A stretch of 64,000 bases of DNA from Pseudomonas viridiflava (GTDB taxonomy: Bacteria > Pseudomonadota > Gammaproteobacteria > Pseudomonadales > Pseudomonadaceae), in the NCBI RefSeq assembly GCF_900590755.1, contig NZ_UUOC01000010.1, forward strand, positions 124,001 to 188,000. Direction: 5' to 3'. The position numbers and the translations under genes were made by a program. Below, in pieces: positions 1 through 9,899 of the stretch; position 1 is the first letter of the stretch; every line of letters starts with the position of its first letter. A model generated the notes under the pieces. It did not search any database. It was not told where the DNA came from and saw only the letters and a list, made by a program, of their open reading frames with translations.

Positions 1-1
1 T

Positions 2-55
2 CTCCGTCAGCAAATCATCCTTTCGGCTGATCTGGCTGGCGAGGTGCCGCTCTAG
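2..55 (+). CDS. 3' end of an unidentified gene (partial)
   Basis: Reading frame 2 is open from the window edge to a TAG at 53-55, giving a 17-residue tail ending GEVPL. The next gene starts 46 bases later with its own ribosome binding site. The piece is too short to identify, and a chance open frame of this length is quite possible. Confidence 0.25.
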   Translation, partial: LRQQIILSADLAGEVPL

Positions 56-101
56 AGTCCATATTTCAAGCCACGCCTGCGTACTTTGAAAAGGAACTCC
101 T

Positions 102-1778
102 ATGTTACAGACCCGCGTTATTCCGCCAGCCGATGGTGCCTATCAGTATCCACTTTTGATCAAGCGGCTATTGATGTCCGGCAGCCGCTACGAAAAAACC
201 CGGGAAATCGTCTACCGCGACATCATGCGTTACACCTACCCAGAGCTGATCGAGCGCGTGTCCAGACTGGCCAATGTGCTGACCGCCGCTGGCGTAAAAG
301 CCGGGGATACGGTGGCGGTGATGGACTGGGACAGCCATCGTTATCTGGAATGCATGTTTGCCGTGCCGATGATTGGCGCGGTGATCCACACCGTCAACGT
401 ACGCCTGTCGCCCGAGCAAATCGTCTACACCATGAACCATGCCGAAGATAAGTTCGTGCTGGTCAACAGCGAGTTTGTCGGTCTGTATCAAGCCATGGCC
501 GGGCATCTGACCACGGTCGAGAAAACCCTGCTGCTGACCGATCTGCCGGAAAAGACCGCCGACCTGCCGAATCTGGTGGGCGAGTACGAAACCTTGCTGG
601 CCGAAGCAAGCAGCGAGTACGAGTTCGAAGAGTTCGACGAGAACTCCGTTGCCACCACCTTCTATACCACCGGCACCACCGGCAACCCCAAGGGCGTTTA
701 TTTCAGCCATCGCCAGTTGGTGCTGCACACCATGGGCGTTGCGACCATTGTCGGCAGTGCCGAGCGGTTGCTGGGCACCGATGACGTGTACATGCCCATC
801 ACGCCGATGTTTCACGTCCACGCCTGGGGCATGCCCTATGCGGCCACCATGCTGGGCATCAAACAGGTTTATCCCGGCCGTTACGATCCGGAAATGCTGG
901 TGGCGTTGTGGCGTAACGAGAAGGTCACCTTCTCCCATTGCGTGCCGACCATCATGCAAATGGTGCTCAACTGCAAAAGTGCTCAGGACGTCGATTTCAG
1001 CGGCTGGAAGATCATCATTGGCGGCAGCTCTCTGACTCGCAGCCTTTATGAAGCGGCCAAGGCCCGTGGCATTTCCCTGACCGGCGCTTATGGCATGTCC
1101 GAGACTGGCCCGTTGATTTCCGTGGCGCACATCAACGATCAACTGCGCGCCGGCAGCGAAGACGAACGCGTGACCTACAAGATCAAGGCGGGTGTGCCGG
1201 GGATTCTGGTGGATGCGGCCATTGTCGACGAAGACGGCAACTTCCTCCCCGCAGATGGCGAATCCATGGGCGAACTGGTGTTGCGCGCGCCTTGGCTGAC
1301 TGAAGGTTATTTCCGGGAACCCCAGAAGGGCGCCGAGCTCTGGGCGGGCGGCTGGCTGCACACCGGAGATGTGGCGACGCTGGACAGCATGGGCGTCATC
1401 GATATTCGCGACCGTATCAAAGACGTGATCAAGACCGGCGGCGAGTGGATTTCGTCACTGGCGTTGGAAGACCTGTGCAGTCGGCATCCGGGAGTTCGCG
1501 AAGTGGCGGTCGTGGGCATCGCCGACCCGCAATGGGGCGAGCGGCCATTTGCGCTGCTGGTGGTGCGTGAAGGCCACAGCCTCGATGCCAAAGGGCTGAA
1601 GGAACACCTCAAGCCTTTTGTTGAGCTGGGGCATATCAACAAATGGGCAATCCCCCATCAAATCGCCCTTGTTACTGAAATTCCCAAGACCAGCGTCGGC
1701 AAACTCGACAAGAAGCGCATGCGCCTGGATATCGTGGAATGGCAGACCACCAATAGCGCTTTTCTTTCGACCCTTTGA
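102..1778 (+). CDS. alkK: AlkK-type fatty-acid--CoA ligase
   Basis: ATP-dependent acyl-CoA synthetase of the ANL superfamily (558 aa, full length), activating probably medium-chain fatty acids to CoA thioesters in the cytoplasm. The phosphate-binding loop YTTGTTGNPKG lies near residues 187-197, the TGD and DRIKDVIKTGGEW core near 425-450, and the C-terminal catalytic lysine in KTSVGKLDKK near 530. The start is set by AAGGAACTCCT directly before the ATG. The sequence closely resembles the P. putida AlkK-like ligase as I remember it; chain-length preference is inferred. It lies upstream of the DUF1302/DUF1329 pair on the same strand, separated by a palindromic repeat, which suggests it handles acids imported by that system. 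Confidence 0.9.
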   Translation: MLQTRVIPPADGAYQYPLLIKRLLMSGSRYEKTREIVYRDIMRYTYPELIERVSRLANVLTAAGVKAGDTVAVMDWDSHRYLECMFAVPMIGAVIHTVNVRLSPEQIVYTMNHAEDKFVLVNSEFVGLYQAMAGHLTTVEKTLLLTDLPEKTADLPNLVGEYETLLAEASSEYEFEEFDENSVATTFYTTGTTGNPKGVYFSHRQLVLHTMGVATIVGSAERLLGTDDVYMPITPMFHVHAWGMPYAATMLGIKQVYPGRYDPEMLVALWRNEKVTFSHCVPTIMQMVLNCKSAQDVDFSGWKIIIGGSSLTRSLYEAAKARGISLTGAYGMSETGPLISVAHINDQLRAGSEDERVTYKIKAGVPGILVDAAIVDEDGNFLPADGESMGELVLRAPWLTEGYFREPQKGAELWAGGWLHTGDVATLDSMGVIDIRDRIKDVIKTGGEWISSLALEDLCSRHPGVREVAVVGIADPQWGERPFALLVVREGHSLDAKGLKEHLKPFVELGHINKWAIPHQIALVTEIPKTSVGKLDKKRMRLDIVEWQTTNSAFLSTL

Positions 1779-1798
1779 CGGCTTTGCGGTCCGATTTT

Positions 1799-1888
1799 GT
1801 GGGACCGGCTTTAGCCGGGAAGACGGCATTCCTGACGCAGCCCATGCAGCGACTGGACTAATGCCTTCCCGGCTAAAGCCGGTCCCAC
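1799..1888. repeat. REP-like palindrome, family A copy 1
   Basis: Inverted arms of about 24 bp (GTGGGACCGGCTTTAGCCGG and its complement) flank a loop of about 40 bp. It is one of eight family A copies in the window and sits in the 374-base gap after the acyl-CoA ligase. It may also act as that gene's terminator hairpin. The rest of the gap (1889-2152) shows only a small hairpin at about 2033-2048 and presumably the promoter of the DUF1302 gene. Confidence 0.9.
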
Positions 1889-2152
1889 TGGGGTTCTTTG
1901 AGCCATCCGCAAAACCCCGTCCCAGACCGTTTCCCGCAACAAATCACACTTTAGAGGGATCAAGCAGTGCATCCGGCTGGATATAGTCGGCGTGGGTTGG
2001 GTAAAAACGAATGGGGATGTGCCTTCGTGTTGTAACCTTCTGGGTTACCCGATGAGCGTCCAGCGATTTTTCGATGAATTTCGATTGAGAGATCGCAGCG
2101 TTTTTAACCAACACCACTGCCAAAACAATAAAAAACACATGGAGTAGCGTCG

Positions 2153-4090
2153 ATGACAACAGCAAACCAGTTCTGGCGCCGGGCGAAATTGCCCTTGGCT
2201 GTCAGTCTCGCTTCTACGCTCGCCGGTCCTGCGTTCGGCGTCAGTTTCAATATTGGCGAAATCGAAGGCAAGTTCGACTCGTCGCTCTCCGTTGGCGCCA
2301 GTTGGTCGACCGAAAAGGCCAACAAGAACCTCATCGGTTCCAACAACGGCGGGCATGGCCTGTCCCAGACCTCCGATGACGGGCACTTGAACTTCAAACG
2401 TGGTGAGACGTTTTCGAAGATATTCAAGGGCATTCACGATCTGGAGCTGAAGTACGGCGACACCGGCGTGTTTGTGCGGGGCAAGTACTGGTATGACTTT
2501 GAACTCAAGGACGAAGGTCGCGAGTTCAAAGACATCAGCGATTCCAATCGCAAGGAAGGCGCCAAGTCTTCCGGCGGGCAGATTCTCGACGCCTTCGTCT
2601 ACCACAACTACAGCATTGGCGATGAACCAGGCTCGGTGCGGCTGGGTAAACAGGTTGTCAGCTGGGGTGAAAGTACCTTCATCCAGAACGGTATCAACAG
2701 CATCAACCCGGTGGACGTTTCCGCGTTTCGCCGCCCTGGCGCGGAAATCAAGGAAGGCCTGATTCCGGTCAACATGTTCTACCTGTCCCAAAGCCTCACT
2801 GAAAACCTCTCCGCTGAAGGTTTCTACCAGCTCGAATGGGACCAGACGGTCACCGACAACTGCGGCACATTCTTCTCGCAACCGGACGTGATTTCAGACG
2901 GCTGCGATAACAACCTGGCGGTGCTGCGCAGCCGTAACGGCTTGAACAGTTCGTTGACCGCTGCCGGGCTGCCTGCCGGTGCGCGCACCGCGATTCTAAA
3001 CTCATTGACCCAACAAGGCGTGCGTTTCGGCAACCCCGATGAGGGCGCCATCGTGCGCCGTGGCCCGGATCGGGATGCTCGCGATGGCGGCCAGTTCGGC
3101 CTGGCCATGCACTACAACTTCGAACCGCTGGACACCGAGTTCGGCGCGTACTTCATGAATTACCACAGCCGTGCGCCGATCTTCAGTGGTCGTGGCGGCC
3201 CGGCCAGCGCCTACAGCGCGGCAGGTCTGGTGGGTTCCCTGGCGCGGGCAGGCATTCCGGTGGCGACTGCCACGGCGTTGGCGCCGACCTTGCTGCCTGT
3301 GGTGGTGGCGGGTAACTCCAGCTACTACGTCGAATACCCCGAAGACATTCACCTGTATGGCCTGAGCTTCTCCACTACCTTGCCTACCGGCACCGCGTGG
3401 AGCGGCGAGATCAGCTACCGTCCGAATGCGCCGGTGCAGGTCAACACCACCGACATTCTGTATTCCGGCATCACGCCGCTGAACCCTAACGTGTCGGTGC
3501 TGCAGGGTCAGCCCAATACCGACCAGCCGGGCTACCGCCGTAAAGAAATCACCCAGATGCAAACCACCTTCACTCAGTTCTTTGATCAGGTCATGGGCGC
3601 AGAGCGTCTGACCGTGGTCGGTGAAGTGGGCTGGACCCACGTTGGCGGCCTGGAAAACACCTCGAAAATCCGTTACGGCCGTGACCCGAGCTATGGTCCT
3701 GGTCCGTTGCCAGCCGGGCAGTGCGCCACCCTCAACGCAAGCACCTTGGGGGGCGGTGCGCAAAACAACCTGACTCGTTATTGCGAAAACGACGGCTTCA
3801 CCACGGCAAACTCCTGGGGTTATCGCGCCCGGGCAATATGGGATTACAACAGCGTTTTTGCCGGGGTGAACCTGCGTCCGAGCGTGGCCTGGTCCCATGA
3901 CGTCGAAGGTTACTCGCCAGGTCCTGGCGGCAACTTCGAGGAAGGTCGCAAAGCGGTCAGCCTGGGTCTGGATGCCGAGTATCAGAACACTTACACCGCA
4001 AGCCTTTCGTACACCAACTTCTTTGATGGCAAGTACACCACGGTCGATGATCGCGATTTTGTTGCGCTCAGCTTTGGCATGAACTTCTAA
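2153..4090 (+). CDS. DUF1302 outer-membrane protein
   Basis: A 645-aa exported protein of the DUF1302 family. The first 30 residues are a signal peptide (basic start, hydrophobic stretch, cleavage probably after AGPAFG). The remainder is rich in alternating polar/aromatic strands and ends LSFGMNF with a terminal phenylalanine, as expected of an outer-membrane beta barrel. GGAGTAGCGTCG precedes the ATG. The family is repeatedly paired with DUF1329, as here (23-base gap), and such pairs occur near genes for hydrophobic-substrate catabolism. A role in uptake or surface handling of lipids is inferred from the acyl-CoA ligase upstream; no substrate can be read from the sequence. Confidence 0.85.
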   Translation: MTTANQFWRRAKLPLAVSLASTLAGPAFGVSFNIGEIEGKFDSSLSVGASWSTEKANKNLIGSNNGGHGLSQTSDDGHLNFKRGETFSKIFKGIHDLELKYGDTGVFVRGKYWYDFELKDEGREFKDISDSNRKEGAKSSGGQILDAFVYHNYSIGDEPGSVRLGKQVVSWGESTFIQNGINSINPVDVSAFRRPGAEIKEGLIPVNMFYLSQSLTENLSAEGFYQLEWDQTVTDNCGTFFSQPDVISDGCDNNLAVLRSRNGLNSSLTAAGLPAGARTAILNSLTQQGVRFGNPDEGAIVRRGPDRDARDGGQFGLAMHYNFEPLDTEFGAYFMNYHSRAPIFSGRGGPASAYSAAGLVGSLARAGIPVATATALAPTLLPVVVAGNSSYYVEYPEDIHLYGLSFSTTLPTGTAWSGEISYRPNAPVQVNTTDILYSGITPLNPNVSVLQGQPNTDQPGYRRKEITQMQTTFTQFFDQVMGAERLTVVGEVGWTHVGGLENTSKIRYGRDPSYGPGPLPAGQCATLNASTLGGGAQNNLTRYCENDGFTTANSWGYRARAIWDYNSVFAGVNLRPSVAWSHDVEGYSPGPGGNFEEGRKAVSLGLDAEYQNTYTASLSYTNFFDGKYTTVDDRDFVALSFGMNF

Positions 4091-4113
4091 GAACACGGTT
4101 TTTCAGGACGACT

Positions 4114-5484
4114 ATGAAAATGAAAATAACAAAAAGTCTATTGCAGGTCGGTGTGTTGGGGCTGTCGTTGTTGGCGACCGGGGTCATGGCCGCAGTGTCT
4201 GAATCGGAAGCAGCAAAACTGGGTACCACCTTGACGCCCATGGGCGCGGAAAAGGCCGGTAACGCCGCCAATACCATCCCGGCCTGGAGCCCGATGCCCA
4301 AGAATGCGGGGGCGGTGGACAGCAAAGGTTTCCTCGCCAACCCTTACGCCAGTGAAAAACCGTTGTTTACCATCACTGCCGCCAACGTCGAGCAATACAA
4401 AGCCAATCTGGCGCCGGGCCAATACGCGATGTTCAAGCGCTACCCGGAAACCTTCAAGATGCCGGTCTATCCGTCCCACCGTGGTGCCAACGTGCCCGAC
4501 GATGTGTATGCCGCGATCAAGAAAAACGCCACCGGCACCAAGCTGGTAGCGGGCGGCAACGGGCTGGAAAACTTCGAAACCGCTGTGCCGTTCCCGATTC
4601 CGCAGAACGGCAATGAAGTGATCTGGAACCACATCACCCGCTATCGCGGCGGCAGCGTGACCCGTCTGGTAACCCAGGCGACGCCTCAGCCTAATGGGTC
4701 GTACAGCCTGGTGTACTTCCGCGATCAGTTTGTGTTTCGCGACAAAATGAAGGACTTCGATCCGAAAAACCCTGGCAACGTTCTGTTCTACTTCAAGCAG
4801 GAAGTGACCGCTCCGGCACGTCTGGCCGGTGGTGTGCTGCTGGTCCACGAAACCCTCGATCAGGTGAAGGAGCCACGTTCTGCCTGGGTGTATAACGCCG
4901 GTCAACGCCGTGTGCGCCGCGCTCCGCAAGTGTCCTATGACGGGCCAGGCACGGCGGCCGACGGCCTGCGTACCTCCGACAACCTGGACATGTACAACGG
5001 CGCGCCGGATCGTTACGACTGGAAGCTCATTGGCAAGCAGGAACTGTACATCGCGGCCAACAGCCACAAGCTGGACGACCCGAAGCTGAAATACGCCGAC
5101 ATTATCAAGGCCGGTCATATCAATCAGGACCTGGCGCGCTACGAGCTGCGTCGTGTCTGGCACGTCACCGCCACCCTCAAGGAAGGCCAGCGCCACATTT
5201 ACGCCAAGCGTGATTTCTTCATCGACGAAGATACCTGGCAGGCGGCAGTGATCGACCATTACGACGGTCGCGGCCAACTGTGGCGCGTCGCCGAAGCCCA
5301 TGCCGAGAACTACTACGACAAACAAGTGCCTTGGTACGCCCTGGAAGCGCTGTATGACTTGCAGTCCGGCCGTTATCTGGCACTGGGCATGAAGAACGAA
5401 GAAAAAAGCGCTTACGACTTCGGCTTCACGGCGACCACCAGCGAGTTCACGCCTAATGCACTGCGTCAGGAGGGGGTTCGTTAA
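4114..5484 (+). CDS. DUF1329 exported protein
   Basis: A 456-aa protein of the DUF1329 family with a clear signal peptide (MKMKITK, then a leucine-rich core, cleavage after ATGVMA). The family is thought to adopt a LolA/LolB-like fold that can hold lipid in the periplasm or at the outer membrane; that is family knowledge, not visible here. Start set by CAGGACGACT before the ATG. It is co-directional with the DUF1302 gene 23 bases upstream and followed by a palindromic repeat and an intrinsic terminator, so the two form one transcription unit. Function as a lipid-carrier partner is inferred. Confidence 0.85.
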   Translation: MKMKITKSLLQVGVLGLSLLATGVMAAVSESEAAKLGTTLTPMGAEKAGNAANTIPAWSPMPKNAGAVDSKGFLANPYASEKPLFTITAANVEQYKANLAPGQYAMFKRYPETFKMPVYPSHRGANVPDDVYAAIKKNATGTKLVAGGNGLENFETAVPFPIPQNGNEVIWNHITRYRGGSVTRLVTQATPQPNGSYSLVYFRDQFVFRDKMKDFDPKNPGNVLFYFKQEVTAPARLAGGVLLVHETLDQVKEPRSAWVYNAGQRRVRRAPQVSYDGPGTAADGLRTSDNLDMYNGAPDRYDWKLIGKQELYIAANSHKLDDPKLKYADIIKAGHINQDLARYELRRVWHVTATLKEGQRHIYAKRDFFIDEDTWQAAVIDHYDGRGQLWRVAEAHAENYYDKQVPWYALEALYDLQSGRYLALGMKNEEKSAYDFGFTATTSEFTPNALRQEGVR

Positions 5485-5504
5485 TCTGTCGTAGACCATC
5501 CCTT

Positions 5505-5594
5505 GTGGGAACGGCTTTAGCCGGGAAGGCGATGTTTCAGACGATGGAGATGCAGCGGCTGTGGCGGACTCTTCCCGGCTGAAGCCGGTCCCAC
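5505..5594. repeat. REP-like palindrome, family A copy 2
   Basis: Same arms as the copy at 1799, with single changes (GGGAACGGC in the left arm, GGCTGAAGCC in the right). It lies between the DUF1329 stop and the intrinsic terminator. Confidence 0.88.
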
Positions 5595-5610
5595 GGGTAT
5601 GCGTTGATTC

Positions 5611-5636
5611 AAAAGCCCCTTGACCGGGGCTTTTTT
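5611..5636 (+). terminator. Rho-independent terminator after DUF1329 gene
   Basis: AAGCCCC and GGGGCTT pair around a short loop and are followed by six T residues. It closes the DUF1302-DUF1329 unit 127 bases after the stop codon. Confidence 0.85.
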
Positions 5637-5772
5637 ATGGCCGTGTATTCGGTTCGATGATTGTAGGGAAATTGTTACAGTCTTTTCCGTGGCCGCCTTC
5701 AAAAGCGCTCGGTTAGCGTCTAGTCTCGGGTGCATCCGCCAAGCCGATAAGACTTAAACAACAGAGCCGGCC

Positions 5773-8514
5773 ATGACAGACCTGTCCCGTTTGCAAGGAT
5801 TCGCAGACAGTGCCCTTCCCGCGCTGGAAGGGCGATTCTTTCGACCACCATTGCCCGACGGCTACGTTGCCCGTAGCCGTTTGTGTGAGCGTTTGACTGC
5901 GGGTTTGTCCGGTCGCTTGCTGTTGGTCAGCGCCCCGGCCGGGTTTGGCAAAAGCTCGCTGGCGGTGGAGTTCTGTCAGAATTTGCCGCCGCAGTGGCAA
6001 AGCGTATGGCTGGGGTTGAGCGAACGTGACAGCGATCCCGGGCGTTTTCTTGAGCGCTTGCTGACGGCCCTGCAACAGTTTTTTCCGCAGTTGGGCTTCC
6101 AGGCGGCTGGGCTGTTGAAAATGCGTCAACGCCACCAACCCTTTGCTTTTGAAGAATGGCTCGATGGCTTGCTGGATGAGTTGGCCATGCACCTGATGCT
6201 CAGCAAGCCGCTGTTGCTGGTGCTCGACGATTACCACCTGGCTCAGGGCGCAGTGCTGGATCGCTGCCTGCAATTTTTCCTTAATCATCTGCCTGCCGGG
6301 CTGATCATCATGGTGACCAGTCGGCAGCGTCCGGACTGGCATCTGGCGCGGCTGCGGCTTTGTCAGCAGTTGCTGGAACTCAACGAGCATGACCTGCGCC
6401 TGACCCATCACGAATCCCTGGCTTTGCTTGATCAGCACAGCCGCGCGCTGGATGCCGATGCGCTGCAGAGTTTGATTGAACGCAGCGAAGGCTGGGTTGC
6501 GGGGCTGCGTTTCTGGCTGCTGGCGGCCTCCGAAGCCGGTGCCGACAGTGAGTTGCCCCAGGCACTGCATGGCGGTGAAGGGTTGATTCGCGATTACCTG
6601 CTCGAAGAAGTCATCGATTGCCTGCCCGCCGACGTGCAGGCCTTTGTCTACGACACGGCATGCCTGGAGCGTTTTTGTGGCCAGCTATGCGACGCGGTAC
6701 GGGACAGCCATGACAGCCAGGAAATGCTCCGTTATCTGCAAGCGCATCAGGTGTTTCTGGTGCCGCTGGACGAGCATGGCCGCTGGTTTCGCTATCACCA
6801 TCTGTTTTCCGACCTGCTGCGCGCTCGCACCCAGGCCGGGCCTGCGCAAAACCGCCTGCACCTCAACGCCTGCCGCTGGTTCAGCGAGCAGGGGTTATTG
6901 GATGAAGCGGTCGAGCAGGCCTTGCGCGCCGGGCATCTGGATGTGGCGGCCAATCTGGTCCAGAACCTGTCCGAAGAACAACTGCTGGCCGAGCAGAACG
7001 TCGGCATGTTGCTGCGCTGGAAAATGGACTTGCCCGACAGTCTGCTGATCAGCACGCCGCGCTTGATCGTGCTTTACGCGTGGGCATTGGGCCTGGCCTG
7101 CCAGCTCGATGCCGCTGAGGAACTGGCCAGCCACCTGAGTCGATTTTTACCGGCACCTTCGGCCACTGCGCAGCAATCCATGCTTGCCCAATGGCTGGCG
7201 CTGAGCGGGATCATCGCTCGGGGGCGCGGCGACAGTGACAAGACCCAGCGTTATTGCAGCGAAGCTTTGCTCAGCCTGCCGCGAAAGCGCTATGGCCAGC
7301 GGCTGCTGTGCCTGTCGACGCTTGCAGGTCTGGCCATTACCGAAGGGGATATGTGGAAGGCCAGAGCGTTCAATCGCGAGGCGCTCGAACTGGCGCAGCG
7401 CGTCGCCAATCCGTTGTTTGAAGCCCTCGCGCATTATGATCGCGCCAGGGTGCTGCACGCTCGTGGCGAAGTGTTGCGCGCACTTGAAGAAGTGCGCCAC
7501 GGTTTGCAGCGGCTCAAGGGCCTGTCTGCGCAGCGGCTCTATGCGGTGCGCGCGCGCCTGACGTTGTACGAAGGTTATTTGCTGACGTTACGCAGCCACG
7601 GCGATAGCGGTCGCGTGCAGTTGCTGGCAGGCCTGGCCGAGGCGCGGGCCTGTCGCGACATCAGTGTATTGATCGGCTACTGCGCCATTGCCGGGCTGGA
7701 GGGGCGTGAAGGGCGTTTTGCCGAGGCCTTTGCCGAACTCGCCGAAGCCGAGCGTCTGATGCATATCTGGGACGTGCCGCCGATTTACTACCTGGCAATG
7801 ATCACCCTCGCCAAGTGTGAGTTGTGGCTGCGCCAGGGGCGTATCGACCTGGCCGAAGCCTGGCTACTGCGTCTGACCCAGACCTATAACAGCGAGCTGC
7901 CGGCGTCCTCCCCCGAATGCGATCCCCAGTTGCCGCACCATGTCGAACTGCATTGCGCCGCACTCGAACGTATTCAGGGCCGCGCTGGTGACTGTGCCAA
8001 GCGTCTCGCAACCCTGGAAAACCACGCACAGAAAATCGACGGCCAGTTGTTGCTCATGGCGACATTGATTCAGCGGATCCGCCTGGTGCTGGGTACGGCT
8101 GATGAGGGGCAGGGGAGCGCCATGCTGCAACGCTCTTTACTCGCGGCGAGCGGCGGGGCTTTATTGCCATTTAACGAGTTGATCGAGCATCATCCGGACT
8201 GGCTGCGCAAACAGCTTCTCCAGGCCGAGCCCTGTGCCGTTCGTGATCTGCTGCTGGAGAAACTCCCGGCTGCGGCATGCGTCGCCCTGCGGGAAACCTG
8301 CGAAACCACCTACACCGTCGACACCCTCAGCGTGCGGGAACTGGGCGTTCTGCAACTGATCGCCCAGGGTTGTTCGAATCAGGAGATCAGCGAGCAGTTG
8401 TTCATCTCTCTGCACACCGTGAAGACCCACGCCAGCCATATCAACAGCAAACTGGGCGTCGAGCGCCGCACCCAGGCCGTGGCCCGGGCGCAGGAGTTGG
8501 GGTTGTTGGGGTGA
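5773..8514 (+). CDS. MalT-like LuxR-family ATPase regulator
   Basis: A 913-aa STAND-type regulator. The N-terminus carries a Walker A loop (APAGFGKSS, near residue 58) and a Walker B-like LLLVLDDYH near 150. The middle is a long helical repeat region of TPR/MalT type. The C-terminus (about 850-905) is a LuxR helix-turn-helix with SNQEISEQLFISLHTVKTH. Such proteins are switched on by an inducer together with ATP and activate nearby promoters. Its position directly after the DUF1302/DUF1329 genes makes these and the acyl-CoA ligase the likely targets; that is inference, and the inducer is unknown. Confidence 0.9.
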   Translation: MTDLSRLQGFADSALPALEGRFFRPPLPDGYVARSRLCERLTAGLSGRLLLVSAPAGFGKSSLAVEFCQNLPPQWQSVWLGLSERDSDPGRFLERLLTALQQFFPQLGFQAAGLLKMRQRHQPFAFEEWLDGLLDELAMHLMLSKPLLLVLDDYHLAQGAVLDRCLQFFLNHLPAGLIIMVTSRQRPDWHLARLRLCQQLLELNEHDLRLTHHESLALLDQHSRALDADALQSLIERSEGWVAGLRFWLLAASEAGADSELPQALHGGEGLIRDYLLEEVIDCLPADVQAFVYDTACLERFCGQLCDAVRDSHDSQEMLRYLQAHQVFLVPLDEHGRWFRYHHLFSDLLRARTQAGPAQNRLHLNACRWFSEQGLLDEAVEQALRAGHLDVAANLVQNLSEEQLLAEQNVGMLLRWKMDLPDSLLISTPRLIVLYAWALGLACQLDAAEELASHLSRFLPAPSATAQQSMLAQWLALSGIIARGRGDSDKTQRYCSEALLSLPRKRYGQRLLCLSTLAGLAITEGDMWKARAFNREALELAQRVANPLFEALAHYDRARVLHARGEVLRALEEVRHGLQRLKGLSAQRLYAVRARLTLYEGYLLTLRSHGDSGRVQLLAGLAEARACRDISVLIGYCAIAGLEGREGRFAEAFAELAEAERLMHIWDVPPIYYLAMITLAKCELWLRQGRIDLAEAWLLRLTQTYNSELPASSPECDPQLPHHVELHCAALERIQGRAGDCAKRLATLENHAQKIDGQLLLMATLIQRIRLVLGTADEGQGSAMLQRSLLAASGGALLPFNELIEHHPDWLRKQLLQAEPCAVRDLLLEKLPAAACVALRETCETTYTVDTLSVRELGVLQLIAQGCSNQEISEQLFISLHTVKTHASHINSKLGVERRTQAVARAQELGLLG

Positions 8515-8570
8515 GAAATACCTAAGAACCTGTGGGAGACTCTATGGTTGCCCGCAAACTGAAGGGCGAC

Positions 8571-8660
8571 GTGGGACCGGCTTTAGCCGGGAAAGCGGTA
8601 ATACAGACGATAAATATAGCGTGGATGTACTGGCCTCTTCCCGGCTAAAGCCGGTCCCAC
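8571..8660. repeat. REP-like palindrome, family A copy 3
   Basis: Standard arms with a loop of about 40 bases. Upstream, from about 8530, a degenerate flank beginning TGTGGGAGACTCTATG resembles flanks before the copies at 35132 and 54426. It fills the gap between the convergent LuxR and HD-GYP genes. Confidence 0.9.
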
Positions 8661-8699
8661 GTCGAATCGCCACATGGCAATGCGGGGCGCTAACGGGCA

Positions 8700-9899
8700 T
8701 CAGTTGGCCTCCAGCTTGCCCCCCAACCATCGCTCATCGATATTCTCCAGGTCCCAATCCTCCGGGGACTCGACCTTGAGGATGGTGTCGTGCGCCTGTT
8801 GGCTGGCCAGGTTGATCACAACGGGCTCAATGGCCCGTCGGGTGCGGGCTGACATGAAGACTTTGACCTTTGGCAGCAGCAGCGATTGCTCATTCTGCTC
8901 AGTGACAACCCCAAGACGCCCGCTCTCCAGGCTGACCAATGTGCCTACAGGGTAGATGCCCAGGGTTTTGACGAACGTCTGGAAAATCTGTTCATCAAAG
9001 TGACCCTTCCAGCTGGCCATTTCTCGAATCGAACGCGCCGCGCCCCAGGCCTTTTTGTAGGGCCGCTCGGAGGTCACGGCGTCGTAGACATCGCATATCG
9101 CGCCCATACGGGCAAACAGGCTGATTTGCTCACCAGCCAGACCGTGGGGGTAACCCGAGCCGTCGACCTTCTCGTGGTGATGAAGGCAAACATCCAGCAC
9201 GGTGGCATTACTCGGGTGGCTGCCCAGCAGGATTTTCAGGCCCGCTTCGGGGTGGTATTTCATAGCCGCGAACTCTTCGTCCGTCAGCCTGCCGGGTTTG
9301 TTGAGGATATCTGGCGAAATCATCATCTTGCCCACGTCGTGCATCAGCCCCGCGACTCCGGCCTCGCGGACCTTTTCCTCGCTCATAGACATACGCCGCG
9401 CCAGCGCCACCATCAGCGCGCAGACCGCAACCGAATGCATGTACGTGTATTCATCCGAGGTCTTCAGGCGCGACAGGCTGATCAATGCGTGGGGGTGACG
9501 CAGTATGGAATTGGAGATTTCCTCGACCAGCAGTTCAACGTCGGCCACATTCATGGCGCGGCCCATCTTGGCTTCGGTGAACATGGTCATGACTGCGTTC
9601 TTGGCACGGCCGCAGATAAGTTTCGCGCGTAACAATTCTTTGGTCATGCACGATGGGGCGGTGCTGCCAAGGTCGTCTTCGTCAGGGAGGGATGCAGTGG
9701 TGCCGTCGGGTTTTAGACCCAGGTTGGTATCGATCCAGACTTCCTGGATGGTGGACTGGTGAATCTGTCTGAGCAGTTCGGCGTTATCAAGCTCGATATC
9801 CACTTGACTCGCCCACGGCGGTTCGCCCAGCGCCGGTCGGCAAAACTCATGTATGTGCATGCCCAGTATCAATTGGCCCACCGGGATTCGTATCAGCAT
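8700..9899 (-). CDS. HD-GYP cyclic-di-GMP phosphodiesterase
   Basis: A 399-aa cytoplasmic protein with an N-terminal DUF3391 segment (start MLIRIPVGQLILGMHI) and a C-terminal HD-GYP domain. The metal motif HDVGK and the signature HHEKVDGSGYP are intact, so it should hydrolyse cyclic-di-GMP. An upstream in-frame ATG would add 52 residues, but AGGAATCAGGCG immediately precedes the ATG at 9899 and the family begins there, so I chose the shorter form. Transcribed alone, convergent with the LuxR gene. Output is probably motility or biofilm control, which the context does not specify. Confidence 0.88.
   Translation of the reverse strand: MLIRIPVGQLILGMHIHEFCRPALGEPPWASQVDIELDNAELLRQIHQSTIQEVWIDTNLGLKPDGTTASLPDEDDLGSTAPSCMTKELLRAKLICGRAKNAVMTMFTEAKMGRAMNVADVELLVEEISNSILRHPHALISLSRLKTSDEYTYMHSVAVCALMVALARRMSMSEEKVREAGVAGLMHDVGKMMISPDILNKPGRLTDEEFAAMKYHPEAGLKILLGSHPSNATVLDVCLHHHEKVDGSGYPHGLAGEQISLFARMGAICDVYDAVTSERPYKKAWGAARSIREMASWKGHFDEQIFQTFVKTLGIYPVGTLVSLESGRLGVVTEQNEQSLLLPKVKVFMSARTRRAIEPVVINLASQQAHDTILKVESPEDWDLENIDERWLGGKLEAN

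Noticed and set aside
4138..5499. 453-codon minus-strand frame opposite DUF1329
   Set aside because: Antisense shadow; the plus-strand gene has a signal peptide, ribosome site and family match.
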